Positions 33,807-42,778 of a stretch of 64,000 nucleotides of DNA are shown here, piece after piece (the stretch's first letter is position 1; the number at the start of each line of letters is the position of its first letter). The DNA is from CAUPWF01 sp964369755. GTDB taxonomy: Bacteria > Bacillota > Clostridia > Lachnospirales > Lachnospiraceae. The notes beneath the pieces were generated by a model, which had not been told where the DNA came from, searched no databases, and was given only the letters and a program-made list of their open reading frames with translations. The stretch lies in assembly GCA_964369755.1 (NCBI GenBank), contig CAYJFY010000001.1, positions 91,872 through 155,871 of the forward strand, in the 5' to 3' direction. The translations under genes and the position numbers were made by a program.

Positions 33807-34452
33807 TACTTGCCTCCTGCTTCTTAGCACCTATTTTATTCTCTGTACCATTCATCAGTCTCTGTATATTCAGCTTATGTCGATAAACTGCCAATATCAC
33901 AAGAAATGCAACCAGAGCATATAACTCATACATATGTCCCGTCGTCATAGCAAACACACCCAACACACCATTTATCACAACTCCAATTGCAAACACTGTA
34001 ATCAGCACAATAGAGCCCACAGATACGTATTTTGTAATCCCAACAACAATAAAAAATATGGTACACGCAACAATCGCAACCTTCCAATCAATAGCCAAGG
34101 CCAATCCAGCTGTTGTCGCAATTCCCTTTCCTCCCTTGAACTTTAAATAAAATGGAAAATTATGTCCTAGCACAGTTCCAACACCTGTGTACATACACAA
34201 TAGTGGCAAAGTCTCCTGATATGTATTCTGGAAGATGAACCTTGTGATAGCAATCGCTGCCACACACTTTAAACTATCTCCTAAAAATGTGATAACTCCT
34301 GCCTTTTTCCCAAGGGTACGGAGTGCATTCGTACTTCCCGCATTCCCACTTCCATGTTCCCGTATATCGATATGGTGTAATTTCCCATATATAAAACCTG
34401 TTTGAATCAGACCAAATACATATCCAATCGCCAAGCAAATCAGTCGTTCCAT
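33799..34452 (-). CDS. plsY: Glycerol-3-phosphate acyltransferase PlsY
   Basis: A 217-residue membrane enzyme that acylates glycerol 3-phosphate with acyl phosphate. Typical motifs: DIREHGSGNAGSTNALRTLG, GHNFPFYLKFKGGKGIATTA. Five membrane helices. Coupled to gpsA by an overlap and 6 nt after der, forming the common Firmicute order der-plsY-gpsA. Confidence 0.97.
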   Translation of the reverse strand: MERLICLAIGYVFGLIQTGFIYGKLHHIDIREHGSGNAGSTNALRTLGKKAGVITFLGDSLKCVAAIAITRFIFQNTYQETLPLLCMYTGVGTVLGHNFPFYLKFKGGKGIATTAGLALAIDWKVAIVACTIFFIVVGITKYVSVGSIVLITVFAIGVVINGVLGVFAMTTGHMYELYALVAFLVILAVYRHKLNIQRLMNGTENKIGAKKQEASNG

Positions 34453-34458
34453 CTGTGC

Positions 34459-35784
34459 CTATTTCTCCTTTCGTTCGCGTATAAAGAATTTCAGTGAAGT
34501 CCCTTTGAATCCAAACGCTTCCCGAATCTTATTTTCTAAATATCTCGTATATGAGAAATGCATCAATTCTTTGTCATTGACAAAGATTACAAAGGTTGGT
34601 GGTTTTACCGCAACCTGAGTGATATAATACAACTTCAAACGTTTTCCTTTATCAGAAGGTGGTTGTTGAAGAGCCACAGCCTCTGCCATAATCTCGTTCA
34701 ATACACCTGTTTGAATTCTCAATGTGCTATTTTCGATTACCACATCAATCATCTCATATAATTTCGGCAATCTCTGCCCTGTGAGCGCTGACACATACAT
34801 GATTTCCGCATATGGCATATACGCCAAAACTTGGCGAATCTTACCCTCATATTCCTTCATGGTCTTGTCGTGTTTCTCGATGGCATCCCACTTATTTACA
34901 ACAATGATGACACCCTTTCCACGCTCGTGTGCGATTCCTGCGATCTTCGCATCCTGCTCCGTAATTCCCTCTACTGCATCGATTACCATAAGCACCACAT
35001 CGGCACGTTCCACCGCTGTTACCGTACGAATAATACTATATCGCTCTAGTTCTTCCTTAATCTTACTCTTTCTTCGAAGTCCTGCTGTGTCAATGAATAC
35101 ATATTCTTTTCCATTAAACTTGACCGCTGTATCGATTGCATCCCTTGTAGTTCCAGCAATATCCGATACAATGACCCTATCTTTTCCTAATAACTTATTC
35201 ACAATCGAAGACTTTCCAACATTTGGTTTCCCTACAATTGCAATCTTCGGTCTCTCATCCTCAACCTCATCTCCCTCATAATTCTCTGGAAATAAAGCCG
35301 TCACCTCATCTAATAAATCTCCAATTCCTAGACGTGATGCCGAAGATACTGGATGTGGATCTCCAATTCCTAGATTATAGAACTCATAGACATCTGCCAT
35401 CATCTTCTGGAAACTATCTACTTTATTCACCGCAAGCACAACTGGCTTCCCTGATCGACGAAGCATGTCCGCAACCTTAGAATCCGAGTCAATCAAACCT
35501 TGTTTCACATCGGTCAGAAAAATAATGACATCTGCCGTGTCAATCGCAATCTGCGCCTGTTCCCTCATCTGTGAAAGAATAATATCCTTACTCTCTGGCT
35601 CGATACCACCTGTATCAATCAAAGTAAAGTTCTTATTCAGCCAATTTACTTCCGCATATATCCTATCCCTCGTAACACCAGGTGTGTCTTTTACAATCGA
35701 AATCATCTCTCCTGCCAACACATTAAATAATGTAGATTTCCCCACATTTGGTCTCCCTACGATGGCTACTATCGGTTTACTCAT
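34459..35784 (-). CDS. der: GTPase Der (EngA), ribosome assembly
   Basis: A 441-residue protein with two GTPase domains in tandem. G1 GRPNVGKST at the N terminus and GKPNVGKSS at about 183; DTPG and DTAG switch motifs; NKVD and NKWD specificity motifs; C-terminal KH-like domain ending SLKFFIRERKEK. It acts in 50S subunit maturation. ATG overlaps the stop of the radical SAM gene by 4 nt. Confidence 0.97.
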   Translation of the reverse strand: MSKPIVAIVGRPNVGKSTLFNVLAGEMISIVKDTPGVTRDRIYAEVNWLNKNFTLIDTGGIEPESKDIILSQMREQAQIAIDTADVIIFLTDVKQGLIDSDSKVADMLRRSGKPVVLAVNKVDSFQKMMADVYEFYNLGIGDPHPVSSASRLGIGDLLDEVTALFPENYEGDEVEDERPKIAIVGKPNVGKSSIVNKLLGKDRVIVSDIAGTTRDAIDTAVKFNGKEYVFIDTAGLRRKSKIKEELERYSIIRTVTAVERADVVLMVIDAVEGITEQDAKIAGIAHERGKGVIIVVNKWDAIEKHDKTMKEYEGKIRQVLAYMPYAEIMYVSALTGQRLPKLYEMIDVVIENSTLRIQTGVLNEIMAEAVALQQPPSDKGKRLKLYYITQVAVKPPTFVIFVNDKELMHFSYTRYLENKIREAFGFKGTSLKFFIRERKEK

Positions 35785-37118
35785 CTTTTTTCTCCTATTC
35801 TGGATATCAAATCATACCCGCTTGATTTTACAATATCTACCTCAACTTGTAAAGCCTCTTTCAATTCTTCTAGGGTAATATCATCCAAAAACACCTCTTC
35901 GCCACTTCGAAGCATGTTCTCTGGAATGAGTACAACCTGCCCTAGATCTTTCCCTTCTAATTGTCTAATGATATCTCCACCTGTCACCAGTCCTGATACT
36001 GTGATTTTCTCACCGAAGAAATCATTGTGGATTTTATGGATATTCATCTCAATATTCGGAAATTTCAATCCAATATCGTCCACAATCTGCGCCAAAACAT
36101 CGCCAAACAACTCCCCTGTCACAAGAGATATCTTGCCCGTTCTATCATCATAGGCACAATCCTCTAACGCATCTTTGACTTCATTTTTCAGCAAACGAAT
36201 CATCCCTACTCCATTCTCTAATTGTAGGTATCCATCATAGCTCTCCTCTTCTGGTATAGGCTCATCCGCCAACAAATACCACTCATCCCCTGCATGAATA
36301 AAATGAGTCCCCTGCTCCTGATAGATTTCATCCTGCCATCTGTGAATGGTCTCTAGAACTTTCTTCGCCTCCTCTTTTGTAAAGGAACGAAGGTCTGCAA
36401 GTCCCTCCCGAAACTTCGTCAATCCTACTGGCACAACCGACACACTCTGCATATGTGGTAAATACTTGCGAAGTTCACGAATGCTTCTCTCCAATTCTTC
36501 TCCATCATTGATTCCTGGACATAACACAATCTGTCCATTCATCTGAATGCCGCCCTCATATAAGATATCAATCTTCTTCAGAGCCTCCCCTGCAAAACGG
36601 TTATGGAGCATCTCACAACGAAGTTCTGGATTCATCGTATGAACCGAAACATTAATCGGCTCCAAGTGATACTTCACAATTCGTCTCACATCATCATCAC
36701 TCATATTGGTAAGGGTGATATAATTTCCCTGTAAAAAGGACAACCTCGCATCATCGTCCTTAAAATACAGAGTCTCCCTCATGCCTGGTGGCATCTGATC
36801 GATAAAACAGAACACACAATTGTTTCTACAAGACTGATAGTCATCCATCAGACTCTGCTCGAACACCAATCCCAAGTCTTCTTGATAATCCTTCTCAATC
36901 TCTAACTCCCAAAGTTCCCCATCCGCTTTCTCAACCACAAGAAGAAGTTCCTCCTCGTGGATCATAAATTGGTAATCAAAGATGTCTCTGGGCACCTCAC
37001 CATTGACACTGACAAGCTTATCGCCACTTGCAATCTCTAATTCCCATGCAATACTATCGCTCTCCACATCCTGAATGAGATGTGGCTTGATTTTATCTAA
37101 TTTTTCTTTATCTATCAT
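35781..37118 (-). CDS. DUF512 radical SAM protein (PDZ-radical SAM-DUF512)
   Basis: A 445-residue protein. The N-terminal part is PDZ-like (SGDKLVSVNGEVPRDIFDYQ), the middle carries an atypical cluster CRNNCVFCFIDQMPPGMR, and the C terminus is DUF512 (FFGEKITVSGLVTGGDIIRQ). It is a widely conserved but uncharacterised protein of Clostridia, nearly always next to der, as here. Function unknown; a link to ribosome or cofactor biology is suggested only by the neighbour. Confidence 0.88.
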   Translation of the reverse strand: MIDKEKLDKIKPHLIQDVESDSIAWELEIASGDKLVSVNGEVPRDIFDYQFMIHEEELLLVVEKADGELWELEIEKDYQEDLGLVFEQSLMDDYQSCRNNCVFCFIDQMPPGMRETLYFKDDDARLSFLQGNYITLTNMSDDDVRRIVKYHLEPINVSVHTMNPELRCEMLHNRFAGEALKKIDILYEGGIQMNGQIVLCPGINDGEELERSIRELRKYLPHMQSVSVVPVGLTKFREGLADLRSFTKEEAKKVLETIHRWQDEIYQEQGTHFIHAGDEWYLLADEPIPEEESYDGYLQLENGVGMIRLLKNEVKDALEDCAYDDRTGKISLVTGELFGDVLAQIVDDIGLKFPNIEMNIHKIHNDFFGEKITVSGLVTGGDIIRQLEGKDLGQVVLIPENMLRSGEEVFLDDITLEELKEALQVEVDIVKSSGYDLISRIGEKR

Positions 37119-37256
37119 TTAACTCTCACCTTTTAATCTTTCTTCCCTATTATAATACTATCGTCAAGTTTTTACAACCGAACTTTAAGGTTTGAGGCTC
37201 AGTACAACAAAAGGCGTTACATAACCAACAACTTTCATTTTTAATGTTGTAAATTC

Positions 37257-37285
37257 TTGACCCAAATATTCAAATGGTATATAGT
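37257..37285 (+). promoter_or_regulatory. Promoter of the PRPP synthase gene
   Basis: TTGACC (37257-37262), 17-nt spacer, TATAGT (37280-37285). A GGAGG ribosome binding site precedes the ATG at 37320. The rest of the 37119-37319 gap shows no other element. Confidence 0.7.
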
Positions 37286-37319
37286 GTATACATAGATTCA
37301 TAATAAATGGAGGAATAAA

Positions 37320-38492
37320 ATGTTTAGATTAAAATCTTTGGAAGAATCATTTCCAATTGCACCATTAAAATTAGCTGTATTAGACAGTTGTCGTGAAGTA
37401 GGAGAAAGTATAGATCAACACATTGTGAATTTCCGCAAGGATCAATTGCATCACCGTCCCGACATGCACTTATTTTCAAAACATGCCCAAGAGAGTTACC
37501 TCGTAGACCTAGCATGTCCGCGCTTTGGCTCAGGTGAAGCGAAGGGTGTTATCAAGGAAACGGTACGTGGAAGCGACTTATTTGTAATGACAGACGTATG
37601 TAATTACAACCTTACATACACCGTAAATGGTCATCTCAACCACATGTCACCTGATGACCACTATCAAGACTTAAAACGTATTATATCCGCAGCGACAGGT
37701 AAGGCACGTCGAATCAACGTCGTAATGCCATTCCTATATGAGAGTCGTCAGCATAAGCGTACAAAACGCGAATCATTGGACTGTGCACTTGCATTGAACG
37801 AATTGTCTGACATGGGAGTTGCGAACATCATTACATTTGATGCCCATGATCCTCGTGTAAACAATGCGATTCCACTCAAAGGATTCGACAACTATACACC
37901 ACCATATCAATTTATGAAGGCACTTCTTCGTGCAGAGCCAGACTTAAAGGTGGACAAAGAGCACTTAATGGTAATCAGTCCTGATGAGGGAGCGATGCAT
38001 CGTGCGGTCTATCTCTCCAATATCTTGGGTGTTGATATGGGTATGTTCTACAAGCGTCGTGACTATTCAACCGTTGTGGGTGGCAAGAACCCAATTGTGG
38101 CACATGAATTCTTAGGCAGTGACCTAAAAGGCAAGAGCGCCATTGTAATCGATGATATGATTTCTTCTGGTGAAAGTATGCTAGATGTAGCACAGAAACT
38201 GAAAGAACGCGGAGCGAATAAAGTATATGTAACAACTACATTTGGTTTGTTTACAGATGGATTTGACCGTTTTGATGAATTCTACGAAAAAGGATATATT
38301 GACAGAGTAGTCGTAACAAACCTTACATATCTACCACCTGCAGTATATGAAAGACCTTATTTTGCAATTGCAAACATGAATAAGTATCTGGCATTGATTA
38401 TCAATTCAATGAACCATGATGTAACCATTGGAAAAGTAATGAATCCAACCGAGAGAATCCATACTTTGTTGGAAACACACCGTAACAAATAA
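37320..38492 (+). CDS. Ribose-phosphate pyrophosphokinase, long divergent form
   Basis: A 390-residue PRPP synthetase family protein, about 75 residues longer than the usual Prs. It contains VMPFLYESRQHKRTKRESLD (equivalent of the flexible loop with Arg/His), ITFDAHDPRVNN (metal site), VISPDEGAMHR and the PRPP-binding VIDDMISSGESM near residue 278. It makes PRPP from ribose 5-phosphate and ATP. Long forms of this kind are common in Lachnospiraceae; whether a shorter Prs also exists in the genome is unknown. Single plus-strand gene, convergent with uraA. Confidence 0.85.
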   Translation: MFRLKSLEESFPIAPLKLAVLDSCREVGESIDQHIVNFRKDQLHHRPDMHLFSKHAQESYLVDLACPRFGSGEAKGVIKETVRGSDLFVMTDVCNYNLTYTVNGHLNHMSPDDHYQDLKRIISAATGKARRINVVMPFLYESRQHKRTKRESLDCALALNELSDMGVANIITFDAHDPRVNNAIPLKGFDNYTPPYQFMKALLRAEPDLKVDKEHLMVISPDEGAMHRAVYLSNILGVDMGMFYKRRDYSTVVGGKNPIVAHEFLGSDLKGKSAIVIDDMISSGESMLDVAQKLKERGANKVYVTTTFGLFTDGFDRFDEFYEKGYIDRVVVTNLTYLPPAVYERPYFAIANMNKYLALIINSMNHDVTIGKVMNPTERIHTLLETHRNK

Positions 38493-38568
38493 TTAGTTAG
38501 TCAATTATGCATAAGGGGGACAGCGGACTTTTCGAATAATTTAAACTATTAACGAACGACATCAATTA

Positions 38569-38611
38569 GGGACGGGGGAGAAAATGCATTTGCATTTCAT
38601 ACCCCCGTCCC
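38569..38611. repeat. REP-like palindrome, copy 2
   Basis: Outer arms GGGACGGGGG (38569-38578) and CCCCCGTCCC (38602-38611) with an inner AAATGCA/TGCATTT pair. Same outer sequence as the element at 3020-3054. It sits between convergent PRPP synthase and uraA. A GGGGGACAGCGG tract at 38515-38526 is a further related fragment. Confidence 0.65.
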
Positions 38612-38639
38612 TTTGTTTGACATTAGTTTATTCTAAGTT

Positions 38640-39968
38640 TTATGGTCTAAAGTCGACACCCTTTTCTGAGTAATTCTCATCATCTGCTACGAATTCAAAG
38701 TCTTTTCCTGGCAATACTGCATTCAGAAGAATACCTAGAATTGCCGCGAGTGCTAATCCTGATAATGTTACTGTTGTTCCAAATACCATAAATGAAATTC
38801 CCTTAATTGAGTTGAATCCAAGTGCTGCAACTAAGATGGTTGCTGCAATAATCATATTTCTACTAGCCGCTAAGTCCACTCTGTTCTCAATCAAGTTTCT
38901 GGTTCCGATTGCAGAAATCATTCCGTATAGAATCAATGATACTCCACCTACGATAGCTGCTGGAATCAAGTTGATGATCGCTGCCACCTTTGGCGAGAAT
39001 GATAAGATAATTGCTAAGTATGCTGCCACCCTTACCACACGTGGGTCATATACCTTTGTCAATGCAAGTACCCCTGTATTTTCTCCATAAGTGGTATTCG
39101 CTGGTCCTCCGAACATTGCTGAAAATGTTGTTGCTAGACCATCTCCCATTAGAGTTCTATGTAGACCTGGTTCTGATATAAAGTTTTTACCAACTGTAGA
39201 ACTAATCGCAGATACGTCTCCGATATGTTCCATCATTGCTGCAATTGCGATTGGTACAATTGCAATAACTGCCGAGATTGCTACTGCCGGATCTTTGATT
39301 GCGAATACTGTTTGATCCATATTGATCGGAATACCAAACCAAGCTGCATCTTGCAATGCTTGTAGCTTTCCTGCATCGAATACTTCTGTTCCTGTCAACT
39401 GCATAATCACTGCCACAAGACCTGACACGAAGATTCCGATGATAATCGGTACAATCTTCACCATACCTTTTCCATAAATATTACATACTACGATTGTTAC
39501 AAATGCAACCCCTGCTAATAACCAGTTTGTCTGACTATTGGCGATCGCTGTCGGTGCTAAGATTAAACCGATTGAGATAATAATCGGTCCCGTTACAACT
39601 GGTGGAAAAAATCTCATAACCTTCTTCACATCGAATACTTTAAATAATAGTGACACTACCAAATACAGTAAACCTGCAAATACTACCCCTAGTGATGCAT
39701 AAGGTAACATCTCATAATCTGGACTCCCGTCTATCATCGGTGCAATTGCACCGTAACCACCTAGAAACGCAAAAGAAGATCCCAAAAATGCTGGTACTTT
39801 TCCCTTCGTTGTCAAGTGAAAAATCAGCGTTCCGAGACCCGCCATCATCAATGTCGTAGAAACGTTCAATCCTGTTAATAGTGGAACCAATACGGTAGCA
39901 CCAAACATTGCAAATAAATGTTGTGCCCCTAAGACGTAATCCTTTGCTTTTAGCCTTTGTTTTTCCAT
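38640..39968 (-). CDS. uraA: Uracil permease (NCS2 family)
   Basis: A 442-residue membrane transporter of the nucleobase-ascorbate family. Family motifs include LGAQHLFAMFGATVLVPLLT at the start, GSSFAFLGGYGAIAP, AAMMEHIGDVSAIS (acidic substrate-binding helix) and FGGPANTTYGENTGVLALTK. This set matches UraA/PyrP, a proton-linked uracil importer. Expressed from downstream of a terminator-like hairpin after which no separate promoter was clearly seen; strong AAGGAGGAAGAGG ribosome binding site. Confidence 0.93.
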   Translation of the reverse strand: MEKQRLKAKDYVLGAQHLFAMFGATVLVPLLTGLNVSTTLMMAGLGTLIFHLTTKGKVPAFLGSSFAFLGGYGAIAPMIDGSPDYEMLPYASLGVVFAGLLYLVVSLLFKVFDVKKVMRFFPPVVTGPIIISIGLILAPTAIANSQTNWLLAGVAFVTIVVCNIYGKGMVKIVPIIIGIFVSGLVAVIMQLTGTEVFDAGKLQALQDAAWFGIPINMDQTVFAIKDPAVAISAVIAIVPIAIAAMMEHIGDVSAISSTVGKNFISEPGLHRTLMGDGLATTFSAMFGGPANTTYGENTGVLALTKVYDPRVVRVAAYLAIILSFSPKVAAIINLIPAAIVGGVSLILYGMISAIGTRNLIENRVDLAASRNMIIAATILVAALGFNSIKGISFMVFGTTVTLSGLALAAILGILLNAVLPGKDFEFVADDENYSEKGVDFRP

Positions 39969-39998
39969 TCTCCTCTTCCTCCTTCTCTTTCCTCAAGA

Positions 39999-40025
39999 CA
40001 GGGGAAATCATTACAATTTCCCCTG
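39999..40025 (-). terminator. Hairpin between queA and uraA
   Basis: Perfect 10-bp stem, CAGGGGAAAT (39999-40008) and ATTTCCCCTG (40016-40025), loop of 7 nt. The T-run is weak, so it may be a terminator of queA or an attenuator in front of uraA. Confidence 0.5.
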
Positions 40026-40055
40026 CACCTTCAGTTGTTCATTATACACCTGTTT

Positions 40056-41090
40056 TTACTTTCGGTCAACAATAATCATCGCATCTCCAAACGAAAAGAA
40101 ACGATATTTCTGTTCCACAGCTTCTCTGTAAGCATGTAATACATGCTCTTTCCCTGCTAACGCCGAGACCAACATAATTAAAGTCGATTCTGGTAGATGA
40201 AAGTTTGTAATTAAGGCATCCAATACTTTAAATTGATACCCCGGATAGATAAATATCTCTGTCCACCCACTACATGCTGTGAGGCTACCATCTTCTTTGG
40301 CTGCCGATTCTATGGTTCTACAACTGGTAGTTCCAACACATACCACCTTGCCTCCCGCTTGCTTCGTAGCATTGATCTTGTCTGCTGCCTCCTGCTCGAT
40401 GCAGTAAAACTCTGAATGCATATGATGCTCCAACACATTCTCCACCTTGACCGGACGAAACGTACCCAGACCTACATGGAGGGTAACCCGAGCGATATTC
40501 ACACCCTTATTCTCCAATTCTTGCAACAATTCTGGCGTAAAATGTAACCCTGCCGTCGGTGCTGCTGCCGAACCTGCATGTTTTGCATAAACGGTTTGAT
40601 AACGGTTCTTATCCTCTAGTTGGTGGGTGATATATGGAGGCAATGGCATCTGCCCCAATTCATCCAACACCTCTTCGAAAATCCCAGGATATTCAAATTG
40701 AATCAAGCGATTCCCCTCTTCTACCACATCCAAAACCGTTCCCTTTAGAAGGCCACCGCCGAAACTAAGCTTCATTCCAACTTTTGCCTTCTTCCCAGGT
40801 TTGACCAAAGCTTCCCATACATCATTTTCTTTTCGCTTTAATAAAAGCACCTCTACCTTACCGCCCGTGTTCTCTCTTTCACCAATCAACCGCGCTGGTA
40901 GTACTTTTGTGTCATTCACAACTAGACAATCCCCTGCATTTAGATAGTCTACTACCTGATAAAAAGAGCGGTGTTCCATGTCACCACTCTCCTTATCTAA
41001 TACTAAAAGTCTAGAATTCGAACGATTCTCTAGGGGATCTTGTGCTATGAGTTCCTCTGGTAGGTCATAGTTAAAATCCGATGTTTTCAT
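40056..41090 (-). CDS. queA: S-adenosylmethionine:tRNA ribosyltransferase-isomerase
   Basis: A 344-residue QueA, which transfers and rearranges the ribosyl part of SAM to make epoxyqueuosine in tRNA. Start MKTSDFNYDLPEELIAQDPL is the family N terminus and follows AAGGAGG 6 nt upstream. Further motifs: GDCLVVNDTKVLPARLIGER, HAGSAAAPTAGLHFTPEL, HVGLGTFRPV, and the end YRFFSFGDAMIIVDRK. It overlaps the RDD-protein gene by 20 nt. Confidence 0.96.
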   Translation of the reverse strand: MKTSDFNYDLPEELIAQDPLENRSNSRLLVLDKESGDMEHRSFYQVVDYLNAGDCLVVNDTKVLPARLIGERENTGGKVEVLLLKRKENDVWEALVKPGKKAKVGMKLSFGGGLLKGTVLDVVEEGNRLIQFEYPGIFEEVLDELGQMPLPPYITHQLEDKNRYQTVYAKHAGSAAAPTAGLHFTPELLQELENKGVNIARVTLHVGLGTFRPVKVENVLEHHMHSEFYCIEQEAADKINATKQAGGKVVCVGTTSCRTIESAAKEDGSLTACSGWTEIFIYPGYQFKVLDALITNFHLPESTLIMLVSALAGKEHVLHAYREAVEQKYRFFSFGDAMIIVDRK

Positions 41091-41778
41091 CTGAATCCTC
41101 CTTGCTATTTTCCATATACTCTTTATCTTCTTGCGACACCTGCATACTGGTATCTTCCATGCCCTGCTCAAATACTGTGGCATTCTCATCTTCTGCCGAA
41201 TATTCAAATGCCCGCATTAATGCTTCTTCCTGCGCTCGCTGTGCTTCACACATCTTCTCTGCTTCTCTTCGGATCAAGCCTGCTGCCACAGGAGTAATCA
41301 CCTTAATCTTCTTCTCGTAGATGACTGCTGTATCTGCTAGGACATCATGCAGCCCTCTCTTTTGCTTATCAATCAAGATATAGAGATAACCAAGAGAAAA
41401 AATCACACTCGTTAAAAATCTGCCAACTGTCTCACGGTAGATAACTTGAAACAAGGTTAGGTTCTGCCCCTGCCCATTGGAGACCTTTAGGTTCATCGCC
41501 TTCTTACCAAGTGTGGCTCCTCCAAAATACGTAAAAACTATAAAATACAAAATTCCACATAGATATAAAGTGATATCTAAGAAACTAAAATGAAATAACA
41601 CCCCTGCATCCCACCAAACATCATTCTGAAAAAAACCAAGAAAGAAGGTTGTCAGATGAATCGGTGATGTAAATACCGCAATGATGAGCCAATCGATAAA
41701 ATACGCGAATAAGCGAGGGAAGAACCCAGCATTTACCTGAGCCTCATATGCAATCTCTGTATAATTCTTATTGGACAT
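41071..41778 (-). CDS. RDD family membrane protein
   Basis: About 235 residues with an N-terminal RDD domain: AGFFPRLFAYFIDWLIIAVF (Arg and Asp of the name), GGATLGKKAMNLKVSN, and YRETVGRFLT. Four membrane helices, then an acidic cytoplasmic tail (EDENATVFEQGMEDTSM). Function of the family is mostly unknown, some act in ion transport. The start is uncertain: 41778 or a Met at 41796; both overlap sppA. Located between sppA and queA. Confidence 0.82.
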   Translation of the reverse strand: MSNKNYTEIAYEAQVNAGFFPRLFAYFIDWLIIAVFTSPIHLTTFFLGFFQNDVWWDAGVLFHFSFLDITLYLCGILYFIVFTYFGGATLGKKAMNLKVSNGQGQNLTLFQVIYRETVGRFLTSVIFSLGYLYILIDKQKRGLHDVLADTAVIYEKKIKVITPVAAGLIRREAEKMCEAQRAQEEALMRAFEYSAEDENATVFEQGMEDTSMQVSQEDKEYMENSKEDSDENIGF

Positions 41779-42760
41779 AATACATCGGCACCCCATTTCC
41801 TAATTGGCTCTCCAATTCCAGTAGAATCTCCGCCTCTGATTTGGGAATAAGGGACTCTACTGTTGCTAGAGAAACTCCTAAAAGTGATGTGTTTGCTTGT
41901 GGCTCATAGAAATTATACACTCCTAATTCATCACACATAATCGCTGTCATCTCATCATACGTTGCTATTTCATCAATCAATCCATTTTCTTTTGCCTGAG
42001 TTGCGGTATAGATCCGACCGTCGGCAAGAGTTCGAACCTCATCCTCGCTCATGCCTCTTCCCTCTGCCACAACATCCACAAATCGCTCGTAGGTTTCATC
42101 TACCACACTTTGATAGATTGCAATCTGCTCCTCTGATAATTGGCTAGAGTTCTTATTCTCATCACTCACGATATTGAATTGATTAATCCCTAACTTCTCA
42201 TACAAACCTGTCATATCATACCCCGATATAATAACCCCAATGGAACCAGTTGTGGTATTGATGTTTGCATAGATTTGATCTGACGGAGCACTCACATAAT
42301 ATCCACCAGATGCACCATAATGAGCCATATACGTCCATACTGGTTTCCCAGTCACTTCCTGATACTCACGAATCTTGTGATACAGCTCTTCTGATTCATA
42401 GACTGCTCCTCCTGGAGAATCTACATACAACAGGATTCCCGCATTGTATCCGTCATTCATCATAATATCGATAAATTCCAAAGAAGTATCATGCTTATAT
42501 CCTTGCACCTCTGTTGCCAGAAATCCTGTAGTGTCCACTTGCTCCATAATCGTTCCCTGAACCGATACCACTCCGATATACTCATTCATCGGTGGCGCAA
42601 TGTTATATGGATTCATAAAATCCCCAAACATTGCCTCGAGTTCTGCTGCCGCATCCATCTCCATCTGATTGGATACGGAATTTACCAGTACATTGCTGGC
42701 ACCTACCCCAACAAATAAAACTGCCGCAACCACCAATCCGATAATCTGCTTTTTCTCCAT
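41768..42760 (-). CDS. sppA: Signal peptide peptidase SppA (S49 family)
   Basis: A 330-residue membrane-anchored serine protease with one N-terminal helix (IIGLVVAAVLFVGVGAS). The nucleophile Ser151 is in AHYGASGGYYVSAP and the general-base Lys203 in SDENKNSSQ; YVDSPGGAVYESEE and GSIGVI are family motifs. It degrades leftover signal peptides and may deal with antimicrobial peptides; in Bacillus SppA contributes to lantibiotic resistance, so a role in peptide tolerance is conceivable. It follows pheT by 18 nt. Confidence 0.9.
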   Translation of the reverse strand: MEKKQIIGLVVAAVLFVGVGASNVLVNSVSNQMEMDAAAELEAMFGDFMNPYNIAPPMNEYIGVVSVQGTIMEQVDTTGFLATEVQGYKHDTSLEFIDIMMNDGYNAGILLYVDSPGGAVYESEELYHKIREYQEVTGKPVWTYMAHYGASGGYYVSAPSDQIYANINTTTGSIGVIISGYDMTGLYEKLGINQFNIVSDENKNSSQLSEEQIAIYQSVVDETYERFVDVVAEGRGMSEDEVRTLADGRIYTATQAKENGLIDEIATYDEMTAIMCDELGVYNFYEPQANTSLLGVSLATVESLIPKSEAEILLELESQLGNGVPMYYVQ

Positions 42761-42778
42761 GCTCTCACCAACCTTCTT

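Noticed and set aside
34724..35281. 185-codon plus-strand frame opposite der
   Set aside because: Lies wholly antisense to the well-supported der gene, no ribosome binding site, low-complexity Ser/Ile content.
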